NCBI GenBank assembly: GCA_000711775.1 | Contig: ARYC01002105.1 | Span: forward strand, 1 to 64,000 | Reading direction: 5' to 3' | Source of the DNA: Oxytricha trifallax | Lineage: Eukaryota; Ciliophora; Spirotrichea; Sporadotrichida; Oxytrichidae | DNA length: 64,000 nucleotides | In this document: piece after piece, positions 1 through 12,054 of the stretch | Position numbering within the stretch: the first letter of the stretch is position 1 | Layout of the letters: each line of letters starts with the position of its first letter | Made by a program: the position numbers and the translations under genes | The notes under the pieces: model-generated | The model's database searches: none | The model's input: only the letters and a program-made list of their open reading frames with translations | Told to the model about the DNA's origin: nothing

Positions 1-1167
1 GACTATTAATGCAAAGAATGCAATAAAGTTTTCCCTTACAAGTCAACTTATAAGAGACACATGAGTGATATACACAATGATATGCCAAGGTTATATCTCA
101 AGCATTAAAAGAAAGATGGGAAGTATGTATGTGAGTTCTGTGAGAAGCCAAATTCTCATACTAGAGACCTCAAAGTGCACTTAAAGAAAAAGCACAATTA
201 AAGTTTTGTCTTTATTCATGAACCTACAGGGAATAGATTCCTCTAAAAGAGAAGATAACAAAACCGAGTGGAGTCTCTTAGAGTTGAAGTCTAGAAGTAA
301 GTTAAAATGAAGAAAGCAGTCAAGAACTTTCCAGCCTCTGAGATCAATAAAATCATGGTTAAAATAGAGGCAATGAAGATTCCCATATTAAAAATCATTG
401 ACTTAGATTCTTGCCTAGAAAGCTATCTCACTCTTGAAGATAAAAGAGAGAAGAGAGTCATTACTGATGACTAATATGCTTACAAGATATATCCTTCAAT
501 TACTTCCTTGCTGATGACAAGCTCCAATGGAATTTGCAAATGAGTATTATGCTCTTTAAAAGGCAAAGTTAAATGAGTGCAGGCATATCATCTAGCTTGA
601 TGCTATTTTACTTGGTAAAGATCATGTAGCCTTCAGGCTTCCCTTACTAGAAATGACCTACAGAGAATTCTTATCTGACAATAGATGTCAGAGATAAATT
701 AGCTAGATAGTATAGCAGATAATGGAGGGATTGAAGAACTTCACAAGCTAGGTTATGTTCATAGACACTTAAAGCCAGAGAATATCATGATGAACTTTCA
801 GCCTCTTAGAGTTTATATAATAGACTTCAACAGAGCTCAAAGAGTGCAAGCCTCTGCATAAGGAAATGTATACGGCACTCCTCGATATTTCCCAGAGAGA
901 GAGGATTGGAGAGATGGAGACACTTAATGGAATATCTGGCTCTAGCAGTAATAATAATAGAGAGCGATATGCCAAGAAACGATTATTTTAGCTGCAGGGG
1001 TTAAAGAGATTCTAAGCAGAGAATCAAACAACATCTCGATAAAAATAAAATAAATGGAAGTCTCAGAGAACTTGCATACTCCACTATTATCAAGCCAAGC
1101 AAAGAGAATTAACAAACAATAGAAACAATTAAACATCATCTTAGAAAGATAAAATTCAGAGAACTGA
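1..1167 (+). pseudogene. TBE zinc-finger/kinase protein (57-kDa type), C-terminal part, broken
   Basis: Read with TAA/TAG as Gln. Frame 1 opens at base 1 with a finger of the form CKECNKVF...HMSDIH, then a second finger CEFCEKP...HLKKKH. A kinase-like domain follows: LHKLGYVHRHLKPENI (about 739-786) matches the kinase catalytic loop, VYIIDFNRA matches the DFG region, and GTPRYFPERED matches the activation segment. Frame 1 is open over 1-543 and 679-1167. The stretch between (LDAILLGKDHVAF, kinase N-lobe) lies in another frame, so this copy carries at least two frame changes. The catalytic Asp of HRD reads His here. A zinc finger fused to a kinase is the known make-up of the TBE 57-kDa protein, whose role is unclear. 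Confidence 0.8.
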
Positions 1168-1231
1168 CACATGACTCTAAGCTTATGTTTGTGTGAAACA
1201 TTTTAAAAACTAGCTTATTATACTCACTTAA

Positions 1232-1357
1232 AATACTAATATTTAAACATTAAACCCCTACATAAACCCTATTTAAACCCTAATAAAGTATGCACTAATA
1301 GTCTACTTTTATCAATCAAAAACTCAATCAAACTACTGAAAGGGTTTTGGGGTTTTG
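1232..1357. repeat. TBE terminal inverted repeat with telomere-like G4T4 end
   Basis: The stretch contains taaaccctaataaagtatgc, tatcaatcaaaaactcaatc and finally gggttttggggttttg. Closely related ends occur at 15355-15456, 16885-16968 and, reversed, at 43262-43390. A shorter version bounds the element at 59808-61030. Confidence 0.85.
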
Positions 1358-3429
1358 AATCTACACATATTTATATTTTATTATTTTATTAATTAATTTT
1401 GGCCAAAATTAATCATTGAAAATAAAATTAAGATTAAGATCACTCCTAATTAGTGGCAATTGTAATTAAATAATTATGAATTGTATATTTCATTTCTCCA
1501 ATTTCCCCACTTCAATTCTATTTTAACAATAATAGAAGAAATATTAAGCAAGAAACTGTTGATATAATAATAATATTAATAATTTTATGATGAATATTAA
1601 TTACAAAATGTTAATCTTCAAAATAGTCAAAAATATAACTAATATAACTAAAGAAAATATAAAATGATCAAAACCTTTTTGTATTTCTTCAGCCTAATCA
1701 TATTCTTCTGTTTTTAAATCTCCTCTATGTTGCCGCAAAAAAATGATAGAAGCTCTTGGTCCTGATCTACTCTTGGTACTTGGAGATCTTTATCAATCAT
1801 GCCGATAGACTTCTTGATGGGCTCTACTACTTTGAAAATACTCAATTCATGCATTTAATGATTTAACTTAATAATAGAACTAATTAATCTAAATAAATTA
1901 GATAGGTAAAATATAACAGTGGATACTTAATTCGAATTATTAATTGATAAAATATTAAAACTAATTTTATTATGAGACTTCTTTGCCAACGATATTCCTA
2001 CTAAATTGGCTTAAATCAGTGAGAAAAAGTCACATTTTTAAGGACTTTTGATTCTATGAGGATATCTACAACCGCCACAGTAGATTTTTCTATACTATCC
2101 TGAATTTAATTTAGAATATGAACTATATATTTATTATAAATATATCTAAGCATTGATTAGATATCATATCAATGATTTAGTATAAAAAACACTCACAATT
2201 TTCTGACCTAGTGCAGACCAAAATTAGTTAAAAGCGCCTATCAACCATATTATTTCCAGATTAGCTTATTACAATACCAGTATTTGAAATTAGTGGTAAA
2301 GCTTCATTATGGTGTGATTTTTTACTATTTTGCCCTCTGCCTTTTCATTTTGTATGCTCTTATCATTATCCACTTATTTTTATTAGAATTTAATGTATAT
2401 ATTTAGTCAAAATGCAATTTTTACTTATTTAATATTTTGCAATGGGCAATACTTAATTTAATTAAAATCCTCAATAAAATTAAATTAATATATATATAAA
2501 AATCTAAATTTAACCTTTTTATCTATTTTATTTCTTGTCCATTGTATGAGATGAATTTAAGCATAAAAATTAAAAACATAAAGAATAAAATTGAAATTCC
2601 TTTAATAATTGACTATTTATATACATTTAGAATCTTTAAGAAAGTTGAATCATTTCCATCATGTATTTACAAGGAATGATATTTCTTCAAACAATTAGAG
2701 TTTATGTTTTTCATTAAAAAGAATGGTCAATTACCTTTACTATCTAAAAGGTCCATCAACATAAAAGAGTTTAATCTAAAAATGTAATAGTGAGTCTAGT
2801 TGAAATACATTAGAATTGAAAATATGAGATTTTATAAATATTCTTAACTACCACTTATTAGATTTGCTTTTAATCAAAATTTGATTTATAATAACTATAA
2901 ATATATTTGTTAATTATAATAATTATTTCGTGTAAATTGTGCAAATATGCTAATAAAAAATGTTGCAACTATATAAAATATAATATAATAAATCAAAAAT
3001 AAATATTATAAAATGGAAGTTTACGAGTGTAATTAACTAATATAATATTGAGGCAACCGACAAGTTTTATGATTTTATGTTCTCAAAAGTAAAAATTTTG
3101 TATTAACAATATTGCATTGCATGGCTGATTCCAAAACAATGACAACTCCAACTGCTTTTACTACCAGGCTTTCACTCAAAACAGTATGGCATTGGTAATA
3201 GCTTCTGTTTACTCATTCAAAAGCAGCACAATGAATAAACATGAAGTTAATGGTACTTCCTATTCTAATCTACGTTATCAATATAACTGCTCATAAGGCA
3301 TTTTAATAGTGTATATTACAGAAAAATAAAATTTACTTACTATCATACCATTCCAATTTTTAAAATCTAATTTTAGAGCAAAAAGATTCAATTTTATTTA
3401 CATTACGACAAATTTATAGGTTATTTATA
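1358..3429. other. AT-rich non-coding stretch
   Basis: Very AT-rich, with frequent stops in all frames even in the ciliate code. I see no protein motif, RNA gene or clear repeat. Confidence 0.5.
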
Positions 3430-3795
3430 AAGTATTATTGATTTGGGAAATTAAATTAAAATATTTACAGTTAACTATGTCTAAACATATACAAAATATG
3501 ATACTTATTCGATAAATAATTCAAATTCAGCTGGACTTAACTATTGGTGGCACTGCTTTATCCCATTCATAGAGCGAGATAACGCAACTATATTTTTTGG
3601 TGATTTGTTTAGTAAATTTAATGCGATAATTAAAGTTGTGTTATCACGCTCTATGAATGGGATATGGCAGTGCCACTAATAGTTAAGTCCAGCTAAATTT
3701 GAATTATTTCTCGAATAAGTACAATTTTGTATAGGTTTAGACAAAGTTAACTGCCAATATTTTTATTTAATTTATAGTTTAATTTCCCAAATCAT
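3430..3795. mobile_element. Palindromic MITE, family A, copy 1
   Basis: The two halves are inverted copies. tgatttgggaaattaaatta near 3440 is mirrored near 3790, and ggacttaactattggtggca near 3535 is mirrored near 3680. The centre (about 3590-3640) is a short AT spacer. Related palindromes lie at 16296-16708, 42430-42711 and 59395-59804, sharing a ctggactt...attgg(t/c)gg core. There is no coding capacity. This is the most diverged complete copy. Confidence 0.75.
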
Positions 3796-4403
3796 TTATA
3801 CTTTAGCAATAATAATTCTTAATTAGGTTCAAGTTAAAATAGTTTTTAATTTTTAAAAATGGTATAGCTTCAATTAAATGTTTCCAGCTTTACTTATTTT
3901 TATCTCCAAAATTTCCTGGATTTGACTACTATAATATGACCTACAATAAAAGTATTTATCAGCCTGAGAATAATAATAAATTTACTTATATATTACTCAA
4001 GTAATTAATTATCCATATTGAATTCGACTAATTATTTAATGATTAGATCTATGCCAGTTTATTGAATTTAGGCATCATTTTTTATTTTATAATTTTATTT
4101 ATTGATAATCTATAACTAATTTCTGTTCCAACTCTTGCTCTAAATTTATACTAATTTATAAGTTCAATTTTTGTTAGTATTAAATCTATAGATTAATTTG
4201 TTTTGAATTCAGAATAAATTTTTAATAGATATCTTAAAAACCTACTAATATCATTAAATTATTATATAATACACCCTTAAATTATAAATCTTTATATTAT
4301 GAAATCAGACTTTCATTTGAAAATTCTAGTCATATAAATATCATATTCATGAAATCATTGAGGCTCTTCTTTATTTTATTTGTAAAATCGCATATAAATC
4401 CAA

Positions 4404-4512
4404 ATAATAAATAATAATAATAATAATATGATCACATTGAGGTCTCTGGGGACCCCCGATCAAAATTGCTTTTTAGTGCAAATAAGGGACAGGCCCTTTA
4501 GTTAGTTGGAGA
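4404..4512. repeat. Element X left TIR
   Basis: It contains an (AAT)n tract, then gatcacattgaggtctctgg and ggacccccgatc, then a gggac...ccctt segment. It pairs with 8144-8254. Confidence 0.75.
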
Positions 4513-5116
4513 TTCTCTCCTGTATACTGAGTCTTCATCTTCTTCTGTTGTTTCTTCTCTTTCCTCCTCTTCCTTTTCCTTTGTTTTTTCTTTGGTTGTT
4601 TCTTCTCTTGCCCCCTCTTCTGGGCTTAGAATGAAGGATTTAGACTGTTTCCCCTTGATCCTTGAACTTAAATTACGTGTGAAAGTGTTTGACATTGATT
4701 GAGAATTTGAGTTCCTTGGATGCTATGAATACTTTGCATCTTGTAGTGATGAGCTATATAAAGTCGCTCTTCATAAAGTACGCATGTTTTTAAAGACATT
4801 TGATGTAGATTTCTACCTTGTTTGGGTGTTGGTGGTAGTCTGCTGAAACTGAGAGGCAGCTGAGTTCGTTAGCAGTGATATTTTTCATGAGGATCACGGT
4901 TAAGAGTCTAAAGAATTGGGTTGCAATAGGTTTTTTGTCGTGCATTGAGCCTGTTTTTTCCTTTATCTCAACTCCTAATTGTGCATCATCCATGTTCAAC
5001 CATGTTAGTAGGTCCTTCTTGGAAAGCTTTTGTAGCATGGCATTGATGACATTGGAGAACTCTTTGATTTTATCAAAGAGCGATATATTGATAGTGTTGA
5101 GCCATATTAAATGCAT
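4498..5116 (-). CDS. Element X acidic-tail protein region
   Basis: Two neighbouring minus-strand frames. The first (4790-5116) has the character of a folded protein (FDKIKEFSNVINAML, LTWLNMDDAQLGVEI). The second ends at 4498 in a strongly charged tail rich in Glu, Lys and Thr (KEKTKEKEEEEREETTEE). A matching charged tail (REETREERTTREEDEDD) occurs in the second copy near 12950-13010, so the two copies share this protein. No family is recognised. The end of the frame lies inside the left TIR. Confidence 0.5.
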
Positions 5117-5456
5117 GATTCTCTTGTGTAGAATCTCTCTATCAGTTGTGCTTTAGTGATAGTCTGCATACCTTTATAGTTATTAGTTTAATAATTATAA
5201 TCCTGGTCTTAATTTTTATTATTTAGTACTAAATTTTAAGGTTCAACTTTTAATTATAAATTTGGTATTTAGTACTATCTTTTCCCGATGACGTATTTGA
5301 CGTTTGCATCTTCGCAAATTTTGCGGACGTAATTCCTGAACCCTTCTGAGTGTTCGGATTAACTGTCTTTGTAGTAGGTATGCTGACTAGAACTTTCCTC
5401 CATGGAGGCTTCTTAGTCGTAGAAGTTGTTCTTGTTTTTCTTCCTCTGAGCTCCAT

Positions 5457-5981
5457 TCATCTCCGTTCTCGGAGTATATTACCTTTTTTGTTATTAGGTT
5501 TATTTCTATTGGAGTCATTGAGGTTGTTTTCTTATTCTCGGTACTTTTTCTCTAAGTCTTCAAGTTCTTTTTGGTGTTAGCTATCTCTGATCACATAGTG
5601 ATCAGTTTGAGCGACTTCTTGTGGTGGGGAAGCTGGTCTTTCGATTTCAGGAGCTTTAGTTTAAGGTCTGATAAATCGATTGTTTATGGCTGCTAGTCTC
5701 AACATCTGGAAGAGTTGTTGGGTCCAGAGTTGAACTAAGTCGTCTTTGTTTTCTTAGTTGTATAAGAGCTTAGTAAGGTGTATTTTGAATTGGTTAAGTA
5801 TATGGTAGGCTTTCCTTATGAGCTTTCTAGCGATGAATGCTAGAATTTCTAGCATGTGTAGTCCCCACTATTCTCTGTTGTTCTTAATGATATCAATTGT
5901 GTAATGGGCTAGGTGATGTGTTTGGTTGTTTTCCACATCTCCCTATATGATATTTCTTTGTGTTTTGCTCAGTATACCCAT
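5457..5981 (-). CDS. Element X proline-rich/coiled-coil protein
   Basis: An uninterrupted 174-residue frame in the ciliate code, starting at the ATG at 5981 (MGILSKTQRN) and ending at TGA 5457-5459. The N-terminal two thirds contain helical segments (LEILAFIARKLIRKAYHIL, LVQLWTQQLFQMLRLAAI). A Pro/Glu linker (APEIERPASPPQE) and a short coiled coil (HQKELEDLEKKYREQE) follow. The second copy has the same order at 11563-12054 (PPPPPLP, then FQHRKNLIKDFKRQLRDY), which argues for a conserved protein rather than a chance frame. Function unknown. Confidence 0.5.
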
Positions 5982-6743
5982 TCTGTGTTTCTTATTTAAT
6001 AGTTAATGAACTTAATAATATCCAAATAATAAATAATATAAATTACCTTAAGTATCTTTGTCATTTTATATTTTTATTTTTGATTATTTTTACTCTAAAA
6101 TAGTTAGAGAGAGAAATAAACTAAATCTTGCATAACTTAGGAATACTGTTTTCTCTCATTTCTGTTCAATTTTTAACATCAATTTTAGAACTTTCAATAT
6201 TAATGGTTTTAATAAATTTCTTTGTTATATTTAGATGATAGTAAATTTAGGATGCATGTCTTAATTATGAAATATACTTAATTGAGCATTTAATTTATTC
6301 ATTTAGTTTGAGTTCCCACTATTTTCTATTTTCATATTTTTTATAATGGTTATACAATGCAAATACAAGTTTTTAAACTGAGATGCATCCATATTGTTGG
6401 GATGTTTCGAATTTACAAGCAATATATACTTTCTCGTATACATTACATTTAATGCAATGTAGTAAAGAAGCTCTATATAGTATTTATGTCAATAAATATA
6501 TTATAATTTAATTGAGTTTATCATAAATAGTTTAATAGTTATTTCAAAGATGTAGAAGAATAATTAGTTCTAAACTTTCTAAGAAAATAATGATGTCATA
6601 AAAATTAGATAGAAAGCTTTGAAATTATAACTATTTTAATTAAAAAGATTATTAAATTGCAAATAAACTTGCTCTGGGGTCGTAACGATAAATCAGAAAA
6701 TATATTCTTCCCTAACAAGGCAATTTAAAAGAATCCAGATCTC

Positions 6744-6983
6744 ATGGAACAAATAAGTTTCATAAAACAAATGTCCTAGAACGCTCTGAAATAAGTAATC
6801 TAAGGAGCATATTAAGCCTTTTCAATAGGATTTAATAAAACAACAGGAGGTCACAGAATTATCTTAATTAATATCTTCAACAAATTATTAAACGGAGCCA
6901 AAAACTAAGAAGACAACTAGCTCTCAAACTAGAACACACTTCAGACTTAAGGTCCAAGACAAGAACAGTGTACTAGACCTTGA
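6744..6983 (+). CDS. Element X plus-strand ORF, unrecognised
   Basis: A 79-residue frame from the ATG at 6744 (MEQISFIKQMSQNAL), rich in Gln and Asn. Further open stretches follow in other frames up to about 7440, and the region is GC-richer than its surroundings, so a longer broken gene is likely. No domain recognised. Confidence 0.35.
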
Positions 6984-7481
6984 GCAACTGCTCAACTTAG
7001 AAGTCCAAGACTAGATTTAATGCTTGGCAATCAACCAAGAACACTAACTCACAGTAGTTCAATCAGTCTTTTCAGCCACAGCTCTGACTTTCACAAACTT
7101 TTCAAATATAAACACGTGTTAAATATTAAGGAGTGGCAAACTATCTGACAATTGACCAAATAATCCTTAAATTATATGAGGTATTCTAACCGATAGAGGA
7201 GAAAGAACTGATACAAACATCAAATGAAGAATTTAAAGACGACAGAAGAATGTCCCAAAAATCTACCTAACCATAAAACCCATGATGTGGAAATGGAAGA
7301 GGAGTTCGAAATAACCTAAATGCGGCCAAACTCCAACTATCAATAAAAGTTAAATCAAAGTGCATAACTAGAAAAACCTTTAAACCTAATTAATGAAGCA
7401 GGGACTTAAACTAATGACGCACTTGCTAATTAATAGTATAATAAATTACTTTAATCAATTAAAGATTTAAAATTTTAATAC

Positions 7482-8082
7482 ATGGAGGCAAAAGATATTA
7501 AGGGCCTAGTCACCGACCAACACTGGACTGAGATTGAAATCAACAATATGCTGAAGATGTTACAGTTCACCTTACCTACTAAGGTTTATGGGGAACTTGA
7601 TTTTGAACAAAAATAAGACTGGCAAACTTTTTGCCAAAGTCTTACAAAAGATGTTCTAAAAATCCCCATAATATATGAGAACCTAATCTGTTGGAGCAGA
7701 CTAGACAAAATAAAACTCCTATTAGTTCTTGAAAATTAAGACATAGAAACAGAACCACCAGATAAATGGTATCAACTAATGACAAGCATACCCTAAACAA
7801 GAGGATATGTCCCACCAGGAGTAGGTATCATTAATGATGATCCGGAGGCATACAAATTCCTAATGTGTGTTAATCAACTTCTTATACAATCGGAAGGAAT
7901 TTCGAGACCAATTATGCTATAATCGCGAGCCTTCATCTCAGGTATAATCTTCAATCTTATTGAAGAAGAACAACATCAAAAGATAATCGAAATTATGAAC
8001 GAACTCACATAAAAAACAATAGACCTTACTAAGAGATCAGGGATTTTTCATGAGGAACCGTTGAAAGAATACTACAAATTCA

Positions 8083-8117
<35 letters not shown>

Positions 8118-8225
8118 AGAGATACTGGAACAAGACTAAGTCAAACCAGATAACTAATGAAAGGGCTTGACCCTTATATAATAACATATATTATAGATAG
8201 GGGGTCCCTAGAGACCTCAATGTGA
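7482..8225 (+). CDS. Element X 247-residue ORF running into the right TIR
   Basis: One continuous ciliate-code frame from ATG 7482 to TGA 8223-8225. The first 200 residues look like a folded protein (MEAKDIKGLVTDQHWTEIEI, WYQLMTSIPQTRGYVPPG, RAFISGIIFNLIEEEQHQK). A (TA)n tract at about 8088-8115 is then read as alternating Tyr-Ile, and the frame ends within the TIR, so the true C-terminus may be earlier. Base composition up to the TA tract is clearly richer in GC than the flanks. I do not recognise a family. It could be the mobility protein of element X, but nothing in the sequence proves that. Confidence 0.5.
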
Positions 8226-8254
8226 TCCAATTATTATTATTATTATTATTTACT
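8144..8254. repeat. Element X right TIR
   Basis: Inverted partner of 4404-4512, containing agggggtccctagagacctc and aatgtgatccaattattatt. Left and right arms differ at scattered bases. Confidence 0.75.
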
Positions 8255-9111
8255 TTAAACAAATTTTATAAATGTATCTCAAAGTAATTGTTTCTTAGGA
8301 GTTATTGATAACCATTGGATTTATTGAATTTTTATCAAATCATTTTCCACTATTAACTATAAGTTTGTCAATAAAAGTTCATTATTGATTTTATCCTCAT
8401 CAATAAACTCTGCTTTTAAATATTTCTACATTTTTAGATATTGTGTTCTCCAAAGCTCCTTGAGAAAGAACAGTAAAAGCTATTATTATAGGAATACATT
8501 TGCTTGTTTATAGACGTTTTAGAAAAATTATCTTTCAATCATAAATGCTTCGTTTTTACTGCTTATTATCGATCATCAAATTTTTTTAAATATTGTAAAA
8601 AGTAGAAAATAAGCGAATTTTATTTATTATGCTCTTAATAAAAATTAAGATGGGTTTGTTCCAATTAATCTAATCACAACTTTTCTGAGAGACTCAAGTA
8701 CTTTCACCGTAATTATTTAAATTATGCCTATTTTTTAAAAATATTTTAGTATATTTACTCCAATTTTCTGTTTTTAAATTGGTATTTCTAGTTATATTTA
8801 TATTAATTTGGGCTTTTTCAAAATTTAAGGTTATCAACTTGCGATTGCATAAAATAACCCATCAACAATCAAAATTGAATAAAAATTTACTTAGAATACA
8901 TATAATTGATTAAGACTTTAAAGTTATACTATCAAGTGTGTGTTCGATAATTAAAATTGATAGAGATAATTGAAATATATTAAAAATAAAACTAATTTTA
9001 TAAAGCTATGGATCATTTATATTTTATTAGCACAATAAAAGTTATACTTATGTAACTTTTATCTTTCTTATATTAAATTTAATTTACTATTACCTAATTA
9101 AAGGAAGTAAT
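8255..9111. other. AT-rich non-coding stretch
   Basis: No gene, repeat or RNA recognised. Confidence 0.45.
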
Positions 9112-9385
9112 GTGATAAAACCCCGTTAGTCAAATAAGAATGAAGATTGGGGATTAAGAATTATAAAATCAAAATTAAATTATTATTGGCGTAAATTATT
9201 AAAGTTTTGGCTAATTATTAAAACCATTGGCTCGAATAATTGTCTCTATAAAATAAACCAATCAGGGTGCGTGAATATGTTTTTAGCTTAATTATATTTA
9301 ATTTCAGCCAATTATAATTTAATTTTAATTTTATTATTCTTAATCCCCAATTTTCATTCTTAATTGATTAATGAGGTTTTATAAC
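9112..9385. mobile_element. Short MITE with GTNATAAAACC ends
   Basis: A 274-bp unit whose first about 70 bp (gtgataaaaccccgttagtc..., aagattggggattaagaatt) are mirrored at its end (...attcttaatccccaattttc, aggttttataac). There is no coding capacity and no clear target duplication. Confidence 0.65.
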
Positions 9386-11439
9386 ATTTCTCATATTTCT
9401 TATTCTTTTATGTTATAATATTGTATTTTGTATAGATTTTCACTAATTAATCAAGAATAAGTTTAAATTTGCTCACAAACATTATTATTCACAAAGAAAC
9501 ATTCTTTTAATAAGATTCAGCTGATTATCTTATCATCCTTTGGTTTAAGATCAAATAAATTTGTTCCTCTATTTCAATTTTTATCAAGTAAAGCCCAATT
9601 CTTAATATTTGTGATCCCTTATGAGTTGTTGTTAGCAATCATGGAATAGTTAAGAGAATGGGATAAACATCAAAACATATATCATAAATAATTGCGATTT
9701 TAACACAAAAAATATTTTATACTATATTCTTTTAATAATAATCGCAATTGTTTTCCTCTATATCAAAAACTGTCTCTTCTTCAGATTAAGTAGATTAGAC
9801 AGAACTAAATACCTATTTTACCAGATAGCAGGAAATCTTTTTTAAAATTTTAGTTTAAGAGCTTCTATCTATCAATTTAATACAAGATTTATCATTTAAT
9901 TTCCTTGAAATACCTAGTAGTGTCTCCTTATAAAAAATAATATTATATCTTATCAAAGTCATAATTTTTCCGCATAGTTTCATAGAAAATATATTTTTTA
10001 ACCTTTATAATTGAAATACAGTATTTTCAATGAATTAACTTTATTTTCTTTAAATGGTCTTTTCGCTTTTTTCCTTTCGAAATGAAAATTTAAAACTTAC
10101 ATATATTCAGTCAAAATAGTAAAAAAATAGTAAATATATAATTTCTTAAAATACAATGATACTATAAATAAATCACTCTTCAAATATTATTATAATTATT
10201 TTGAATAAATTTACATGATTTTTATTTAATTATATATAAAATGGGCCTAAGTGATAAATATTATATTTTTATCACTTGCGCCCATTTTTATAATATTAAT
10301 AATTTATATTTCTAATTATAATTCTTTATTTTTAAAACTCATTATATAAATCAAATTACTTTTCTGTTCAAATGAAATGTAATTTATTCTTTGTTTTATA
10401 TTTTTATTAATTAATATATTTTATATATTAAAATTTTAGAATTTTAAAGATCTGATACTTTTATTAGTAAATTATTTAAAAATTATTCATGTTTTTACTT
10501 AGGAATAAATGAAATTAAATATTGATTAAAAGCAAACTTCATTTCTATTATTTAAAATTAATGAATATATTTCAAGATATAAATTAGAAATATAAAAATA
10601 AATTATGGGCTCAAAAACAAATAATAAATAAGTAAAAATAATTTAATTCCTAATTATAAATAGCTTTATTATTAATCAAGCTTATTTCTAATAAATATTT
10701 TTAAAATAATTTAAAGTTTGTATATTATATATTTCTTTAAATTTAAGCATTATTACATTCACGATTTTTTCACTATTTTGACTGATTATCTTCTTACTAT
10801 AACAAAGAGATCACATTAATAATATAAATGATAACTCTCATTTTTATCATTTTTCTATTCTTCAATCTTTTAATCAGTGAAATTCCTCACAAATCTATTA
10901 TATTTAATAAATGAGATAATTTCTCTTAATCTATTTATATTTCTTCATATTACATAGAATTAACTGCATTATTTATAGTTATAATACGGTATATTTTAAA
11001 AATAAAATTTGGGATTTTATTTAAGTGTTTTTGTTTTTGTTTAGATATTGCTCTTAAAGTCTAAACGCTATACATAACCTTTATTTCTTGGAATATACTT
11101 TGACAATTGATAACATTTTCTAAGGATATATTATTTTTAATAAGTAAAAACCTTAAAAACTGAGGATGTTGCTGCTTCAACGATAGATACATGAGAATAT
11201 TATAGAAAATTGATAGTTAGCATATTCAAATGTACATAAATTTATCTATAGCATATTTTAAATATAGTAATGACTGGAAAAGCTTCTTATATAAAATAAT
11301 TTTATATGAATAAAATTTATAAATCTTAGAGTCAAAACAAATGCTTGATTAAATAGAAGTTTATCATAATATTAACTTCTTCTATTTTATATTAAGATTA
11401 TTTATGAAATTATAATATAATTACACACAAAAAACAAAG
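9386..11439. other. AT-rich non-coding stretch with one small palindrome
   Basis: Nothing coding is recognised. A roughly 52-bp hairpin at about 10238-10289 (aaaatgggcctaagtgataa mirrored by ttatcacttgcgcccatttt) is the only structured item. Confidence 0.45.
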
Positions 11440-11562
11440 AAAATAAATTAAACTCAGAATGAGTAGTCTATAGTCTAATGACAAGATTAGTATCACACAA
11501 TTGATCAGAAACATAAAAATTCAACATCTCAATGAACATTTAAACCACTAAATAGAAGATGA

Positions 11563-12054
11563 TTGTTGGGGACTGATCACAGTAGAGAGACTAACCCTCA
11601 TTACCAAACAAACTATAAAAATAAACTAAAACTTGATAAATCTTCTCTATAATACAATTTGGTTGAAGAAACTCCATGGAACTCGAGTTCCATACTAGAA
11701 AGAGAAACTGCTATTAGATAGAATTCCTAAACTTAACATTTCCCTTTAAAAGAGAAACAACAAGTTCCAAAGAAAGTCTCTCCAATAACTTAAGACAAAT
11801 TAAGTGAGCAGGAGAGATACCTCTAAAAGTCCATTCATCAAGAAAATATCCCACCTCCTCCACCACTCCCCATACAATCAAACATAAAGCCAAAAATTGA
11901 GGACTCAGTTCTTAGTGACTTCTAACACAGAAAGAATTTAATCAAAGATTTTAAACGATAACTGAGAGATTACTAAAGCAGTATCTCCTCCTCCTCATCA
12001 AGTGAATCCTCTCGAGTTTCAAGAATTAGACCGCAAAACTTCCTAGGTCCTTGA
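11563..12054 (+). CDS. Element X proline-rich/coiled-coil protein, copy 2
   Basis: A 163-codon open frame in the ciliate code, without a convincing ATG at its start. The order is a Gln/Lys-rich N-terminus, a proline run (PPPPPLP), a coiled-coil-like segment (HRKNLIKDFKRQLRDYQ), a serine run (SSISSSSSSESS) and RIRPQNF. The order and the coiled coil match the protein at 5457-5981. Function unknown. Confidence 0.45.

Larger units (their letters stand above)
1..1357 (+). mobile_element. TBE-type transposon, right part (copy 1)
   Basis: This is the right-hand end of a telomere-bearing element, cut by the window edge. It holds a C2H2 zinc-finger/kinase reading frame followed by a terminal inverted repeat ending in the G4T4 telomere-like motif. 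The final ggttttg ends at 1357 and is followed by aat, fitting the ANT target duplication known for Oxytricha TBE elements. TBE elements are Tc1/mariner-type DNA transposons of hypotrich germlines that are excised when the macronucleus forms. The transposase and 22-kDa frames of this copy would lie before base 1. Confidence 0.85.
4404..8254. mobile_element. Element X copy 1: about 3.85-kb TIR element with unrecognised genes
   Basis: Inverted repeats of about 105 bp bound the element (4404-4512 and 8144-8254). Both begin with an (AAT)n run, then gatcacattgaggtctct and a ggggaccccc-type block. The left half carries minus-strand frames (4498-5981) and the right half plus-strand frames (6744-8225), around an AT-rich middle (about 5990-6660). 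I recognise no transposase, integrase, polymerase or capsid motif, so the family is unassigned. A decayed second copy lies at 11440-13085. The copy looks partly broken, with a few interruptions. Confidence 0.65.

Noticed and set aside
1340-1357. A chromosome end (true telomere) at the G4T4 repeat
   Set aside because: Only two repeat units are present, they sit at the tip of an inverted repeat shared with other loci, and ordinary sequence continues beyond.
8083-8115. (TA)n tract as a regulatory or origin site
   Set aside because: Several (TA)n runs occur (12592, 46274, 47910) and nothing sets this one apart.
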